This document shows positions 9,496 through 21,148 of a DNA stretch of 64,000 nt, piece after piece (within the stretch, counting starts at the first letter, position 1; each line of letters starts with the position of its first letter). The translations under genes were made by a program, and so were the position numbers. Source of the DNA: Microcyclospora pomicola (taxonomy: Eukaryota > Ascomycota > Dothideomycetes > Capnodiales); contig NHNY01000018.1 in assembly GCA_002786065.1 (NCBI GenBank), forward strand, positions 496,001 through 560,000. The letters are read 5' to 3'. The notes below the pieces were generated by a model, which was given only the letters and a program-made list of their open reading frames with translations, did not search any database and had not been told where the DNA came from.

Positions 9496-12400
9496 TTATT
9501 TCCTGGACTTCTTCCCTCGCCTGCCCTCGAAAGTCTCGGCTTCTTTCTGCGCCTCGCGCAACGCCTCACCGGCTTTCCGCTTGTGCTTGTCACTCGTGCT
9601 CTTGACGCTGACGACGGTGCTGCCCTTGCCCTTGGCAATCCGCGCCTCGGCTTCCTCCCAGCCCGCTTTGCCGTTGGCGATCTCGTAGTTCTGCAGCGGC
9701 AGGTCGTTGATCGCGGCGCGTGCTTTTGCGCGCTCGGCATCGTCGAACTCGTCGCCGGCAGCCGCGAGCTCGATGGCGAGGTCGGCACCGACGTTTTCCA
9801 TGTCGACATCGTCATGCTCGGCTTGTGCTGGGGCGGGCATGGCGGCGGAGAGGGAGTTTTCTTGAAGCGCGCGGAAGTGCATGCTGACCTTTCGGATGAC
9901 CTTGACAAACATGGCGAGAAGTTGGCTCGTCGCGAGACCGAGCTCTTTCTCCAGGTCTTCGAGAACTTTGTGTTGCAGGCCGATGGCGCAAAGTAATGCT
10001 TGCTGTACGCCGGAGAGTCGGATGCCATTCTCATTCTTGAGCCGACCGGTGAAGTATAGGTTGGCGATGGTTGGCATGAGATCTAAGATGACGTGATAGT
10101 CGAGCATATTGTTCGCGTAGGAATCCAACCTCTTGAGGTCGAAAGGCGTGAAGAGCGCGTCAAGAGCTGTCTTATCAAGAGCAGTGGACTTTTCACTGGC
10201 GTCCAACAGATTGACACCCACGCTTGCGGATTCATCGATGGCTAATGCCTGTACACTGCCAAACGATCGGAACTGGTAGCTTAACAGCGATAGAAATCTT
10301 CGATGGAAGTCTTTCGCATAAGCACCCAGCCATGCTGGATCTTTGTCACCAGAATCTAGCGTTCGTAGCATGACGTTGGTATGCTCACCAGTCAGCTCGT
10401 TCGCAGTCTGTCGAAGATATACAGGAACGAATCCAGCACGTTTCCAGAATTTATGCAGTGGCTGTGTCAGACCATATGACACGCCAATGTAGTCCAATGC
10501 GGCTGGCTTGCGTTCTGACAATCGTGCAAAGAGCGGCGGCATCGTCCTTATATCTCGGACTTTGACATTGTCTGTCATCAATGTGCTCTGTTCCAGCTCG
10601 GCATCTGTCACGCGCACCATCTCTTGTTCATGCAAAGCTACCGCGTCACTATTCTCGGACAGATTAATGTGTTTCCCTTCATAGAACTCGTTCAGCAGCT
10701 GCAGCGCTCTAGATCCGTAGCCCATATTCGCATAATCTGGGTTGGTCGCAATGCGTACAACACGAGCTCCGCTCAGACCGGCAAAATCAGAGTCTTGGAA
10801 CTGCTGGCTTACGAGCCATGGTATCAAGTCTCCGCCCGCTCTCTGACCTCGCGAAAGTGAATTTAACACACTCTCGCGGCTGATCTGTCCTTCGAGGGCA
10901 ACCTGGAGAACGCAGAGAATCTCGGGCAGATGCTTGGTATCTTCCTGCACGGGCGGTACAAGTACGAACAATTGATGTGCGGGTGCATCGGACATGAGTT
11001 GGAGATCGTTCGGTGAGTTCTTGTAATGTGAAGCAACATAGAGAGCCATCATATTTTGCAGGAACTTCTCACTCACTGGGTGGAAAGAAAACAGCGTATC
11101 TCGATTTACCTGCAGTAACTGGCACTGTGATGGATGTGGTGTACCAAGGGTCTGTGATGATCGCGGTAAGGTGGCATCGAGGCACAAGACTCGATTGAGC
11201 CATTTCTCCACGCCATCACCCTGTGCGTATCGAATAGGTTCTGCAAGCGTAATCTCTCGTAGTGATCTTGATGATGAAACCTGTTGTGCTCCGTCGGTAG
11301 GTTTTGCGTCGCCGTTTGACTTCGACGAACCTCTTGACTGTTCACGCAGCTGTTGGATCAATTTGAGTGATAGTGAGCGTCCTGTTCCTTCGTATCCGTT
11401 GATGGTCGAAGCCATGAATACAAGATACGGGCCCATCAACTTGCGGACAAGAGGAAGAGGAATAGCAGCGGCTTCATCGATCACCAGCAGCTCTGCTTGG
11501 CCCAAGGTATATGCGTCTTGAGGTTGAATATATTGGATTGTCTGGCGATGCTGCCGGTGCACATTCACGCGAACCACAGCTTTGTTGAAGTCAGGATTCG
11601 TTGACTGAATGATGGTATAATCGACGTGATCAAGATATTCTAGAGCGTCGAAACCCTTGAAGACGAACTCGAACAATGTTTTCAGATTCTCTGGAGATGG
11701 AGAGGTGATGAAGATATTGCTATAACCATGTGCAATCGCAGCGGCAATCGCAACACCCAGCGCTGCTGATTTACCACGACCTCTCCCAGCGGTCAGCGTA
11801 ACGGTGCTCGCAAGAGTCTTCTCCGAGATCGCCTCAACGAATGTCAAGAGCGCCTTAGCTTGGTCGGTCGTTCTCGCAAGCTGTACTAGCGATCCGACTG
11901 GTTGTGTGTCTGCCAGACTGTCCTTGATCTCCTGGAGCTCTTTCTTCGCGGCAGGTACACCTTCAGACTCGTCTATCAGCTTTTTCTCCACCACGGTCTT
12001 TCCTCCTGAGATTGGAAGGACGTTCATTTCATCGTCTACCACCAAACATGATTCGCAGCTTCCGAGTGACAGAAGGAATCGCTCGTTGAATCGTGCTGTC
12101 ACATCGTCATGTGCTTCGGTGCGATATCGTGAGTGGATGTCCATGGTCATGGTGTATAGCTGCTTCAGACTGCTCATTCCCTTGAGTAGGAGCAGTACCA
12201 ATCCTCCTCCTTCTACCGTCTCAATGGTCCTTGCGAGAAGGTTTGGTGTGATGGCTTCAAAATCTTGCAGGATGCACATGCCATAGGTATTGCCCAGAAT
12301 CTTCTCCGTCTCCTTGTAGTAGACATATCGGATGTTCTGCGTGCTCACAAAGAGCTCGAATGGGTCTTCCGAGTCCGCCTCGCGAATCCCTCGCTTGATC

Positions 12401-12639
12401 TCTTTCTTGATCTTCTTTTCACGCTTCTTCCTATGGCTGCTGAACCCTAGCAGCTTGTTTTTGTATGCCCATAGCACGGACTTGTTGAGCTTAATGTCGA
12501 GGTTGAGGAGGATGTGGTACAGGTTGACAATCACATCCTTTTGTCGGTCGCCTACGATTACGAAGAAACTTCGCTTCTTCTCCAGCATGCCATTGCGGAT
12601 GAGCGCTGGGATGCGCGCATCGATCGCTTTTTTCACCAT
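9496..12639 (-). CDS. KRE33: RNA cytidine acetyltransferase (NAT10/Kre33)
   Basis: A single uninterrupted exon encodes 1047 aa, close to the usual length for NAT10/Kre33/TmcA. The enzyme makes N4-acetylcytidine in 18S rRNA and, with Tan1, in tRNA Ser/Leu, and is part of the nucleolar small-subunit processome. The order is an N-terminal DUF1726-type region starting KKAIDARIPALIRNGM, then the helicase-like P-loop TLTAGRGRGKSAALG and the Walker B-like LLVIDEAAAIPLPL. The motif MASTINGYEGTGRSLSLK follows, then a GNAT acetyltransferase core with RIATNPDYANMGYGSRALQLL, and finally a basic nucleolar tail ending GRRGKKSRK. It converges with the GT90-like gene, leaving 275 bp between the stops. Confidence 0.96.
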   Translation of the reverse strand: MVKKAIDARIPALIRNGMLEKKRSFFVIVGDRQKDVIVNLYHILLNLDIKLNKSVLWAYKNKLLGFSSHRKKREKKIKKEIKRGIREADSEDPFELFVSTQNIRYVYYKETEKILGNTYGMCILQDFEAITPNLLARTIETVEGGGLVLLLLKGMSSLKQLYTMTMDIHSRYRTEAHDDVTARFNERFLLSLGSCESCLVVDDEMNVLPISGGKTVVEKKLIDESEGVPAAKKELQEIKDSLADTQPVGSLVQLARTTDQAKALLTFVEAISEKTLASTVTLTAGRGRGKSAALGVAIAAAIAHGYSNIFITSPSPENLKTLFEFVFKGFDALEYLDHVDYTIIQSTNPDFNKAVVRVNVHRQHRQTIQYIQPQDAYTLGQAELLVIDEAAAIPLPLVRKLMGPYLVFMASTINGYEGTGRSLSLKLIQQLREQSRGSSKSNGDAKPTDGAQQVSSSRSLREITLAEPIRYAQGDGVEKWLNRVLCLDATLPRSSQTLGTPHPSQCQLLQVNRDTLFSFHPVSEKFLQNMMALYVASHYKNSPNDLQLMSDAPAHQLFVLVPPVQEDTKHLPEILCVLQVALEGQISRESVLNSLSRGQRAGGDLIPWLVSQQFQDSDFAGLSGARVVRIATNPDYANMGYGSRALQLLNEFYEGKHINLSENSDAVALHEQEMVRVTDAELEQSTLMTDNVKVRDIRTMPPLFARLSERKPAALDYIGVSYGLTQPLHKFWKRAGFVPVYLRQTANELTGEHTNVMLRTLDSGDKDPAWLGAYAKDFHRRFLSLLSYQFRSFGSVQALAIDESASVGVNLLDASEKSTALDKTALDALFTPFDLKRLDSYANNMLDYHVILDLMPTIANLYFTGRLKNENGIRLSGVQQALLCAIGLQHKVLEDLEKELGLATSQLLAMFVKVIRKVSMHFRALQENSLSAAMPAPAQAEHDDVDMENVGADLAIELAAAGDEFDDAERAKARAAINDLPLQNYEIANGKAGWEEAEARIAKGKGSTVVSVKSTSDKHKRKAGEALREAQKEAETFEGRRGKKSRK

Positions 12640-14051
12640 AGCCAGCTGAGGTCGCTCCTACACCCGCCTGGGGGTTTCTGACCAAGTGAGACCGTTCCCA
12701 GAGCACTACTGGTAGCAACAGAGAGGTATGTGTTGTGTAAAGATTCCGAAACCTACATGACTTGCGCGCCAGAAATTCTTTAGATCGGCATTCAAGCTTT
12801 GTCCTAGCATGCGGGCCCGCTATCTATGTTCCGCACGGCTCAAAGCTGACAGATCGACACGTGACATGCTCAATCTCAGGCTGCCAGGCATCAGTACAGT
12901 TCACACCTTCTGCCCTTCCGTGTGTCTACTTCTCACCTCAATGTACAGTCTTCTCTCGCAAGCTACTGTCATAAGCGTCGTTGGCTAGACCAGGTCTAGT
13001 TCACGAGGAGCATGTAACAGTTGACACTAGGATCAGTTTCCAAGCACAGTCGAGTGAGCGCCGTGTAATGATATCGAAGACAATAAGACTGTCCCAGTGA
13101 GATCGTCAAGTTGGTTGATGGCAGCATTTTCGTCCCGGACTAATGCCTGGCATACATAGACTACTGACGGCGTTCGTTCTAACATGATGATGGGCCTCAT
13201 GCATATGTCGTTCAAATGCATATTCGTGCTTTGGTGAAGCAAGCATCAGGACCACCCAATGATCCGTATATCCGAATGCTCGAAGCGCGGCGAAGATCAT
13301 GGCCGTGAAATCGTAACAAGCTTCGGTGATCCTCGAGAAACAGTTTCCGACACCTCCTGTAGGGAACTAAGGTATCTTGAGGTGGTTTCGGGACCTTAGT
13401 TGTAGCAAGCACGGGCAGTGTGATCCCCAACCTTGCTTGACAAGCCACCCTACGGATCATGTCTGCATGTGAGGTACTGTGACCGTAGCAGTGTCACAAG
13501 TTGCAACGAATCTGCATCCATGATTTCGGGAGCTTGATCAAAGCTTTATTTCTTGCATTGAAGCTACACTTGCAACCGCACGAAACTCAGGGCCGAGTGC
13601 CGCTTGACTGGCCGTCGACACTCTCGGACGCCATCCAGCTGATCGCCACGCCACAACCACGGAACCACGGCACGAGCATCATCTACTACATGTGTGAATC
13701 TCCAGAAGAGCACAAAAGCACGCTTATGCCGTGGCTGGTCGGTGGTAAAGAACACCCGACCGAGCTCACGATCTAGTGCACGCATGGCATAATTGAATAA
13801 TTCCTCTTTCCGCACAGCACAGTTCGGGGGGGAGAAGTCGAAGCCCTTGCCAGCACATCCGCACAAATTCCGCCCGCCTGATGCCGTGGAGTGTCCGATG
13901 CCTCATGATGTGATGTTGCGTAGGTTCGACGAAACTACCGGAGCGTTCTTTCCTACAAGGACAAACATCAGGCCTATGGCGTTAGTTGACATCAAACTGC
14001 CGCCACCATAGTTGCATAACGTAGCACACAGATCTGCAATGGAAACGCGAG

Positions 14052-14067
14052 CTACAGAACTCTGTAG
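14052..14067. promoter_or_regulatory. Perfect 16-bp inverted repeat in the promoter
   Basis: CTACAGA-AC-TCTGTAG is a perfect dyad with a 2-nt spacer, 144 to 129 bp upstream of the NRPS-like reductase ATG. This form suits a dimeric transcription factor site, which is inference. Confidence 0.5.
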
Positions 14068-14070
14068 ATC

Positions 14071-14087
14071 CACGTGCTCTGCAGAGC
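14071..14087. promoter_or_regulatory. E-box CACGTG fused to a 12-bp palindrome
   Basis: CACGTG (14071-14076) is the bHLH core site. It shares its last G with the perfect palindrome GCTCTGCAGAGC (14076-14087). The pair sits immediately upstream of the TATA element of the reductase gene. Confidence 0.5.
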
Positions 14088-14088
14088 A

Positions 14089-14094
14089 TATATA
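14089..14094 (+). promoter_or_regulatory. TATA-like element of the NRPS-like reductase gene
   Basis: TATATA lies about 105 bp upstream of the ATG at 14196 and 2 bp after the palindrome, in the expected position for a core promoter. Confidence 0.5.
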
Positions 14095-14195
14095 GGCAAG
14101 TACGCACACAGGACTTCAACTATTCCTCACCTTCACTCACTACCATACATCATTACGACTTCATTCCTCCAAATCCTCGTTTCAATCATCGCAAG

Positions 14196-17100
14196 ATGGC
14201 AACCGAGCGTGTTAGCTGTGGGGCAAAGAGAATGCCTCGGGTGCTCGAAAATCTAACTCAAACCAGTGGTGACAGCGCCTGGGCATATACACCCAAGGAT
14301 GTTGAGCTTGCCACCGGATGGCGTACAATCACATACCAGGAGCTTGCTTATGCGGTGGATGGCACAGCTCGGTGGCTAGACCAGAACGTCAAAGCTGACG
14401 GCCACCAAAAGGTGATAGCTTACATGGGGTATGTCCAGGACGTATCCTGGTGATTGATTGAGCATGACTGACCTACCTTGAGTGTCAATGATATGCGATA
14501 TGCGACGACCGAGCTTGGTATCATGAAGACCGGTAACATTGTGAGTTCGCCCACAATAACGCTATGCCATTGCTGATAGAGATTACAGACTATGCTCCCT
14601 TCAACCAGGAATTCTCGAGAGGGACAAGTCTCGCTTTTCAACAAAACAGGTTGTAAGCTGTTGCTGCACAGCGAAGGTGTAAGCCCTGCGGTTGAGCTCC
14701 TACGACCGGCCGTGCCCGATCTTCAAGTGTTGCAGGTCCCATCATTCGACGCCCTCCGCGACCTGGGTGCTCAACATGTGCCCTATGAGGGCCATTACGA
14801 CGAGGCGGAGGATGCTCATGTCGTGATACTGCACACTTCAGGAAGCACGGGAGTCCCCAAGCCGATCTACGTAAGCCATGGCGGGATAGAAGCTACGACA
14901 AACTATCCCCCCGATGTAAGCTCTTCACCGGATTATGTACCATGCGCCGATTTATTCCTCAGACCTGGCCAGTTAAGCCTATGTTTGGGCCCGTTCTTTC
15001 ACGAAATCGGCCATGGCGCGACCACGAGATCCATTCTTGCCAGACAACCATTGATACTGCTCCCTGTGGGTAGACCAGTGAATGCTGGACTTGTCAAGGA
15101 CGTCATAGATCAAATGAGACCTCCAACATGCATATTTCCGCCTTCAATCCTTGAGCACATGGTTGAGCTACCCGCCGGTCTAGAGACGTTGAGCAAGATG
15201 GAAGCCATGGTCTACGGTGGTGGCCCACTCAGTCGAGATGCCGGAGAGAAGATTAGACAGGTCACTCGCCTAAATACAGCCATCGGCTCCACAGAAGCAG
15301 GCATCATTCATAGCCTCCTTCCGACCGACCCTCAAGATTTGCAGTACTTCGTGTGGGATCCGATCGCGGGCGTCGAGATGCAACCAGAAGCCGACGGTCT
15401 CTGTGAGCTGGTCTTAAAGCCTACTGACAGACGATATCAGAAGATCCTCCACACCTTCCCTGGAATCAAAGAGTGGCATACCAACGATCTATTCAAGCAG
15501 CATCCAAACAAGCCGGACCTGTGGTGCTATGTGGGCCGTAAAAATGATGTGTTGGTGCTCAGTAACGGCGAAAAAGTTCAACCAGTGGATTTCGAAAGTC
15601 GACTTGCTGGCCATCCTTCGGTTAATGGTGCCCTTGTGGTAGGCCAAGGACGATTTCAAACTGGTCTCCTCATTGAGCCACGATGGGACTCCTTCCGCGG
15701 ACATGACGTCGAGGAGCTGCTCGAAGCCATCTGGCCGGCCATCGTGGAAGGTAACAAATCACTGCCAGAACATGGACAGGTATGGAGATCCAAAGTCGCA
15801 TTCAGTAGACGGGACAAACCTTTTGTTCGTGCCGGTAAAGGTACTGTTGTGCGCCGCCAAACGACCAATATATACGAGGCAGAGATCAACGCTCTTTACG
15901 CGAACGAAGCCACCGAGGACAATATCGAGAAACTGCCAGCTGACGCTGATCTATCTGCCGCAAAGGTCTTTCTACGTAAGGTCATCAAAGCGAAAGGTAT
16001 GGCCATCCCAGACGACTTCCCCGAAGATGGGGACTTCTTCAGCACAGGTGTAGACTCATTACAAGTCCTTGCACTCACATCGACTCTCAACCATACGCTC
16101 TCCTCAGGAAGAGTCATTTCTGCGAGCGCAGTATACAGTCATCCTACCATCAACTCTCTTGCGGAGTTTCTGCAGGGGACGGAGCAGCAACGAGCGCACG
16201 ACATGGGCCTGAAGCGTGAAGATGTTATAGCAAAGATGATCAGCAAATACACCAGTGACTTTCTTTCGCATGCCAGCAATGAGTCATTACAACGACCACA
16301 AAGGCATGGGGTTATTCTCACGGGCTCCACTGGCGCACTAGGCAATTTCATCCTACAGAGCCTTATTGCCACTGACACGGTCGAGGAAATCTTCTGCCTG
16401 AACCGCTCGGCAAACGCAGAAGATCGTCAGCGTCAGAGCTTTGCGGAACGTAATGTTGAAGCCGACTTCTCGAAAGTCTCGTTTCACCACTCCGACTTCA
16501 GCAAAGACCACTTCGGGCTTGCTTCCGAAGACTACGAGCGTATGCTGAGCAGTGTTGAGATCTTCATCCACAATGCATGGGCTGTCGACTTCAACAAAAC
16601 ACTCTCTTCGTACGAGCAGGTGCACATCGCCGGCACACGGCGTTGCGTAGACTTTAGTCTGGCCTCCAAGTATCGCGCTCACATTGTCTTCATTTCTTCG
16701 ATAGCGAGTGTCAATAATTGGGGGCAAAGCCATCCGGAAGGCGAGGACGTGCCGGAACAACTCATTGAGGACCACAGTCTTCCAGGTCGTGGTGGCTACG
16801 GTGAGTCGAAGCATGTCGCGTCATTCATTCTGGCTGCCGCAGCCAAGACCGGAGTGCCAAGCACCATCGTTCGCTCTGGCCAAATCGCTGGTGCTAGTGT
16901 CGGTGGTAACGAATGGAACCGTCACGAGTGGTTCCCGAGCATCGTCCTCTCGTCCAGAGCGGTGGGTGTTCTGCCAGCTCAGCTAGGCAACATGAGCACG
17001 ATCGATTGGGTACCCGTAGATCTCCAAGCAAAGGCCGTCGTCGATATCGCCGAATCGCGGCTGTCAGAGACCGAGAAGATGTGTGTGGCGCATCTTGTCA

Positions 17101-17426
17101 ACCCGCGGACATGTTCGTGGGCAGAACTTCTTCCAGAGGTGCAACACCACTTGTCACGCGACGCCAACAGTGAGATCAAGGTCGTTCCGTGGGAGGAGTG
17201 GGTGCGCACGCTGAAGGATATTCCGGCGACAAAGGAGAACGCCGAGTCGATTCCTGGTATCAAGCTCGCAGAGTTCTACGATGCAATGTCCGCCTCCAAG
17301 CCCCAGAGACTCGAGACGCAAGAAACTGCAAAGATGAGTCAGACCGTAGCGGACATGCAGCCGATCAGTTCGAGGTTGATGGGCCATTGGATGGTACAGT
17401 GGTTGGGATCGCGGAAGTCGGCATAG
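14196..17426 (+). CDS. NRPS-like adenylate-forming reductase (A-T-R)
   Basis: Three exons (14196-14428, 14483-14540, 14589-17426) give 1042 aa. The introns are 54 and 48 bp with GT-AG ends and frame is kept throughout. An AMP-binding domain carries the core loop HTSGSTGVPKP (about 179-189) and a later STEAG motif. A carrier domain follows with the phosphopantetheine site GVDSLQVL (Ser near 586). The C-terminal thioester reductase has the Rossmann motif LTGSTGALGNFIL (near 673) and a catalytic YGESK (near 834). The enzyme should activate a carboxylic acid, load it on the carrier and release it by NAD(P)H reduction as an aldehyde or alcohol. The substrate cannot be read from sequence. No condensation domain or other obvious pathway gene adjoins it, and the next gene is a cutinase-like esterase on the same strand. 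Confidence 0.9.
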
Positions 17427-18100
17427 AGTTATAAAGCTGGATCGATGCAAACTCGGTTCCATAGATGACTAGAGGAGGAGACGTGGAGGGCACGACTTTA
17501 TGATGGGTGTTACGCAACTATTACTTGTTGTCTTGAGATATCTGACTGAAGTCATTTCAGCTAAGTCCAGCATCAAGTTTCAAGCCCCAGGCTTCAACAT
17601 GGTGGACGCAGAGTCTAGCATTAGCACCTTCAATGACAAGCAGTTCCCTTCGAAGATCGCCACATGTTCCTTTGTCCTTGCTTCTACAAGGTGCTAAATG
17701 AGGACGGCGTGCAAGGCGCTTAGATCGCGACTCAGAGCAGCATCTCCGCCGCGCTTGTCGACGGTTTCAGCTCTGTTCCTTCAGGATGCTGGTGCCGTTC
17801 TCACGATCCCACACCTTTCGCCTCATGTCAGCTTGCGAACATACGCTGCCTTACATTCTTAGGGATAGTTCTGTCTCGCCCCGCACCTGATGCCCTCTCC
17901 GTTCCAGTTAGCATGCAATAGTTCGTCTACGAGGATTTTGCTTCCTGCCGCACAAGTATTGGGCTGTGCAAGAGGGTTGGACGATTCATATAAAGGATGG
18001 ATGCGTTCTTGCTGTCAAGCTGTCGTATGTACCACCTCCAGCTCATCCATACCTCACGGTAAGCTCAAACATTTCAATATTGCTCGTCTATACCACAGTA
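17427..18100. other. Intergenic between reductase and cutinase genes
   Basis: This 674-bp tandem intergenic stretch holds no supported gene. It contains a TATA element for the downstream cutinase-like gene, listed separately. Confidence 0.5.
17989..17994 (+). promoter_or_regulatory. TATA box of the cutinase-like gene
   Basis: TATAAA followed by GG lies 112 bp upstream of the ATG at 18101. It is a clean consensus in the right place. Confidence 0.55.
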
Positions 18101-18929
18101 TGACTGTGTTCAAGTCTCTTACGGTCGTGGCGGCCCTCCTTACTCTTGCTACCTCTGCACCCCTCCAGCAACTTGCCGTGACCTGCTACGCGGGTCCCTT
18201 GGTCATCTATGCCCGAGGTACCGACAGTACCTCCAAGAACCAGAATCAGAATGACCCCAATGCTGTAGATGTCAGTATCATAACCTCTCCCGAGACATCT
18301 GACGGTTCTGATTCGTCACAGGCACAACTTGTCAAGATAGCTACCGCCGGGGTTCCCGATGCGACCATCCAGGCACTGGAGTACCCGGCATCGGCAGGCA
18401 ATAGCGTCGCGGACTACAAAACGTCCTGGGGCATTGGCATCGACCACCTGCAGAGCAACATCACGACGTACGTCAACGGCTGTCCAGGCCACAAGATTGT
18501 GTTGCTGGGGTATAGTCAAGGCGGTTCTGTGATTACCGGCGCCGTCGGCGGTGGACAGGGAAGAGATCCGCTGGCGAGCAAGTATACTGCTGCTAGTTCG
18601 TCACCTCCCATCTCGTTTCCTGCTTTGAACACGATGACGACTGACATGACTGTCTAGTTGCTGGAGGCGTCGCATTCGCGGATCCGAGTTTTGTACATGG
18701 CCTCTCACCGCTCGATGCAGGTAACAACACCTCCAAAAATGGCTTTTTCCAGGATGGCAACGTGCAGAAAATCGTCAACGCGGAGCTTGGGCCGGTTTTC
18801 CGCAGCTTCTGTCAGGCGGGCGACGAGTTCTGTGCGAGTGCTTTCCCCCTCGGCCATGACATCCACACCAAGGAGCAGCATACCTACATGAAGCCCGCTA
18901 TCAGATTCCTGCAGAGCCTCAAGCTCTAG
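18101..18929 (+). CDS. Secreted cutinase / acetylxylan esterase family protein (CE5)
   Basis: The gene starts at 18101 with a signal peptide (KSLTVVAALLTLATSAP) and encodes a secreted serine esterase of the cutinase family. The nucleophile elbow is GYSQGG. The catalytic Asp and His are likely in ADPSFVHG and GHDIH, and paired cysteines occur in GCPGHK, FCQAGDEFC and near the N-terminus. An intron at 18596-18657 (62 bp, GTTCGT...TCTAG) joins KYTAA to IAGGVAFADPSF. A second, in-frame 51-bp intron is possible at about 18270-18320 (GTCAGT...CACAG). Removing it would delete an insertion that cutinases lack, and the frame stays open either way. The protein is about 236 or 253 aa. Expected substrates are cutin, acetylated xylan or other surface esters. 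Confidence 0.85.
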
Positions 18930-20407
18930 GCCGTGTCGTCTACGGAGGAGGGGCCGGAACGCTCGTAAAAGCAGTCCAGGAACTTGCTTTGTACCATTTC
19001 TGATTGGTGTTCGCCTGGGCCGAGAGCTGAACTCGCATCAATGCTTGTCCCGTTGTACGTTATGCCTTCGCGAGCTTATATGAGCTTGTGTAACGGCCAG
19101 ACCTGTCCATATAACCAATCCTGCCACTCGCCTTCTGCTCTGTTTATCTGCTGGCTGCCGTACTGCATAAGATACATCGTGTTGATGAAATAAGATGACC
19201 AGAGAGCTTCGCTCTAGATCTGCACGTGTCCAAGATGTAAGGGTGCGAAGGATCTTCAGAGATACATCGTGGTGATGTGAGGCTGCTGCAGCAATGGAAG
19301 CTTCACCGTGCATTCTCACGCTATTGCATAGCCCGTGCATCAGGCCGTGGATCTCCCTCTGTGATAGGGAGCCACTAAAGTCTAAATGATAGAGTTCAAG
19401 CTCCTCGATCATGGTTGTACTGTATTCTTAGCTAGGATGCGGACATCGCAGCCACGCTAGCCTGGAGGTCAAAATCAACCTCTTCAGTGAGACACGAACA
19501 AGCCCCAGTCCGTTTCACACGTGGAACACCACGAATATCACGCCACTCGGCTGCAATGTTTCAGTCACCCACACCAACGTGTCGTGAAGCTGTCCTGTGG
19601 TGCTACAATGTGCCAATCATGCGCTGTCCTTTGACGTCGGAGGCGCCGATCCGGAACTGGCCCGTAACGCCTCACGACGGACCTTGCCTGCGACATCTCG
19701 CGATCGTGAGGAAACAAAAGTGCTGCACACGCACCTGGGCATCACCATCGGAGAGCTGCATCAACTGGAGCTTCCGTGTCTTGGCACTATCATGTGCGAT
19801 CTCATAGGAATCATGAGGTACCACCGAGGTTGAGGTGCCGTTTGGAAACAGACTCGCTGCTCTATATGCCCGTAGTAGTTGTTGATGTTTGGATGCGCAG
19901 ACAAGCCTTGACGAATGTGCGATCCTACTGAACACGGATACAAGAAAATCATTACTCCTTGTCAGTGATATGTGTGACATTGCTTTCAGGACAGACGTCC
20001 GAAATGCGGAATCGTATCTTCAGCCTCATCCCCGTTGAGCTCAGCCTGATCAGTCAATTTCCACTGCATGCGTCAAAGGCTTTTGAGGCTTGCTCACCCG
20101 ATGGCTCGCTGGCCTTCTCGGCGGATCTGCTGAGGGCACCTATGGCACAGGCACGTTCCACACACTACTGCAAGCCGCCTGAAGCATGCGTGGATGGCAG
20201 AGTCAGGCATTTAGGTATTGCTTGGTATTGGACCACAGCTCACCGGTGTGTAACGGGCAAAGGAGCTTTGGTCGGGTCCTATAAAGATGGCATCGGTCGT
20301 GCCACGCGAGAGTGCTCTGTCTGAACCTCATACTAACGAACCTACTCGAAGACGTCCTATTCAAGAATATACAACTGACAGTCTTTGCCGATATAAAGTC
20401 CGCAAAG
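18930..20407. other. Long intergenic region
   Basis: This 1.48-kb stretch between the cutinase-like and MARVEL genes holds scattered short frames, including 124 codons at 19038-19412 (-). None has a recognisable domain or splice pattern. No repeat or transposon end was seen. A TATA element lies near its right end. Confidence 0.45.
20280..20286 (+). promoter_or_regulatory. TATA box of the MARVEL gene
   Basis: TATAAAG lies 128 bp upstream of the ATG at 20408, a plausible core promoter position. Confidence 0.5.
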
Positions 20408-21148
20408 ATGAGTACCAGCCACGTCCCGCAGACCAATAAGGCCGTCTCGATCATCAAGATCGTACAGCTGGTGCTCTCTGTGATCGTTCTTGGGCTTTCG
20501 GCATACTGCGTATACGTCGCTGCCTTCAATGCTCACGCCTTGGCTATCTTTACGGTACATTCGCAGAGGATTCCGCGGACGTCTCGAATCGTTGACTGAC
20601 CAATATACTTTCACAGGCAGTCTTCAGCATCATTATCCTCGTCTACTACCTGGTAGCCGTCCATGCTGCTCCCAAGATCTACAACTGGATCGCCTTGCTG
20701 GTGCTCGAAGTCCTTGCTGTGATCTTCTGGCTGTCGACTTGGGCCACCTTGGCTGCGCTGTACGCCGACCTCGTCGCCGCGAGCAACTCCGTCTATTACT
20801 ACTACAGCTACACATCCGATCGCGGACACAAGACGCGGGCTACCAGCGATCCCAATGTGCTCGACGCATACAACGGAGTCTTCATTGCTGCGCTGACCTT
20901 CAGCGTCATCACCTTGTAAGTTCGATATCACCTCAGGGGACCCACCTTGTCGGCTTAATCTGACATGATTTGGCAGCATCCTGTACTGCGTGTCCCTCAT
21001 CTTCATGAGTTTGGCGGCTCACCGCCATCGCACGACTGGCCGACCAATGACGCATGTCGAAAGTGGTCGTTACCCACAGTCTCAGAATGAGAAGATCGAT
21101 GCCGCCGCCGCTCCGTCTCAGCCTCAGCCTCACATGGCGGGCGTGTAG
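20408..21148 (+). CDS. MARVEL-domain integral membrane protein
   Basis: Three exons (20408-20554, 20617-20915, 20977-21148) with introns of 62 and 61 bp encode 205 aa. Four hydrophobic segments are seen: IVQLVLSVIVLGLSAYCVY, VFSIIILVYYLVAV, WIALLVLEVLAVIFWLSTWATL and FIAALTFSVITFILYCVSLIF. A Tyr-rich loop lies between segments 3 and 4, and the cytosolic tail is rich in Gln, Pro and Ala. This is the layout of fungal MARVEL proteins (Nce102/Sur7-like superfamily), which organise plasma-membrane microdomains. The exact role is unknown. The exon-exon joins are consistent in phase, and the second join restores the fourth membrane segment. Confidence 0.85.

Larger units (their letters stand above)
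12640..14195. other. Intergenic region between KRE33 and the NRPS-like gene
   Basis: This is a 1.56-kb divergent intergenic region. Short frames occur on both strands, but none has an ATG start together with a recognisable domain. The last 150 bp hold the palindrome cluster and TATA element listed separately. Confidence 0.5.

Noticed and set aside
9481-9996. 171-codon plus-strand frame at the end of KRE33
   Set aside because: It is antisense to the conserved C-terminus of the acetyltransferase and has no recognisable motif.
19038-19412. 124-codon minus-strand frame in the cutinase/MARVEL gap
   Set aside because: There is no recognisable domain, no splice pattern and no supporting promoter.
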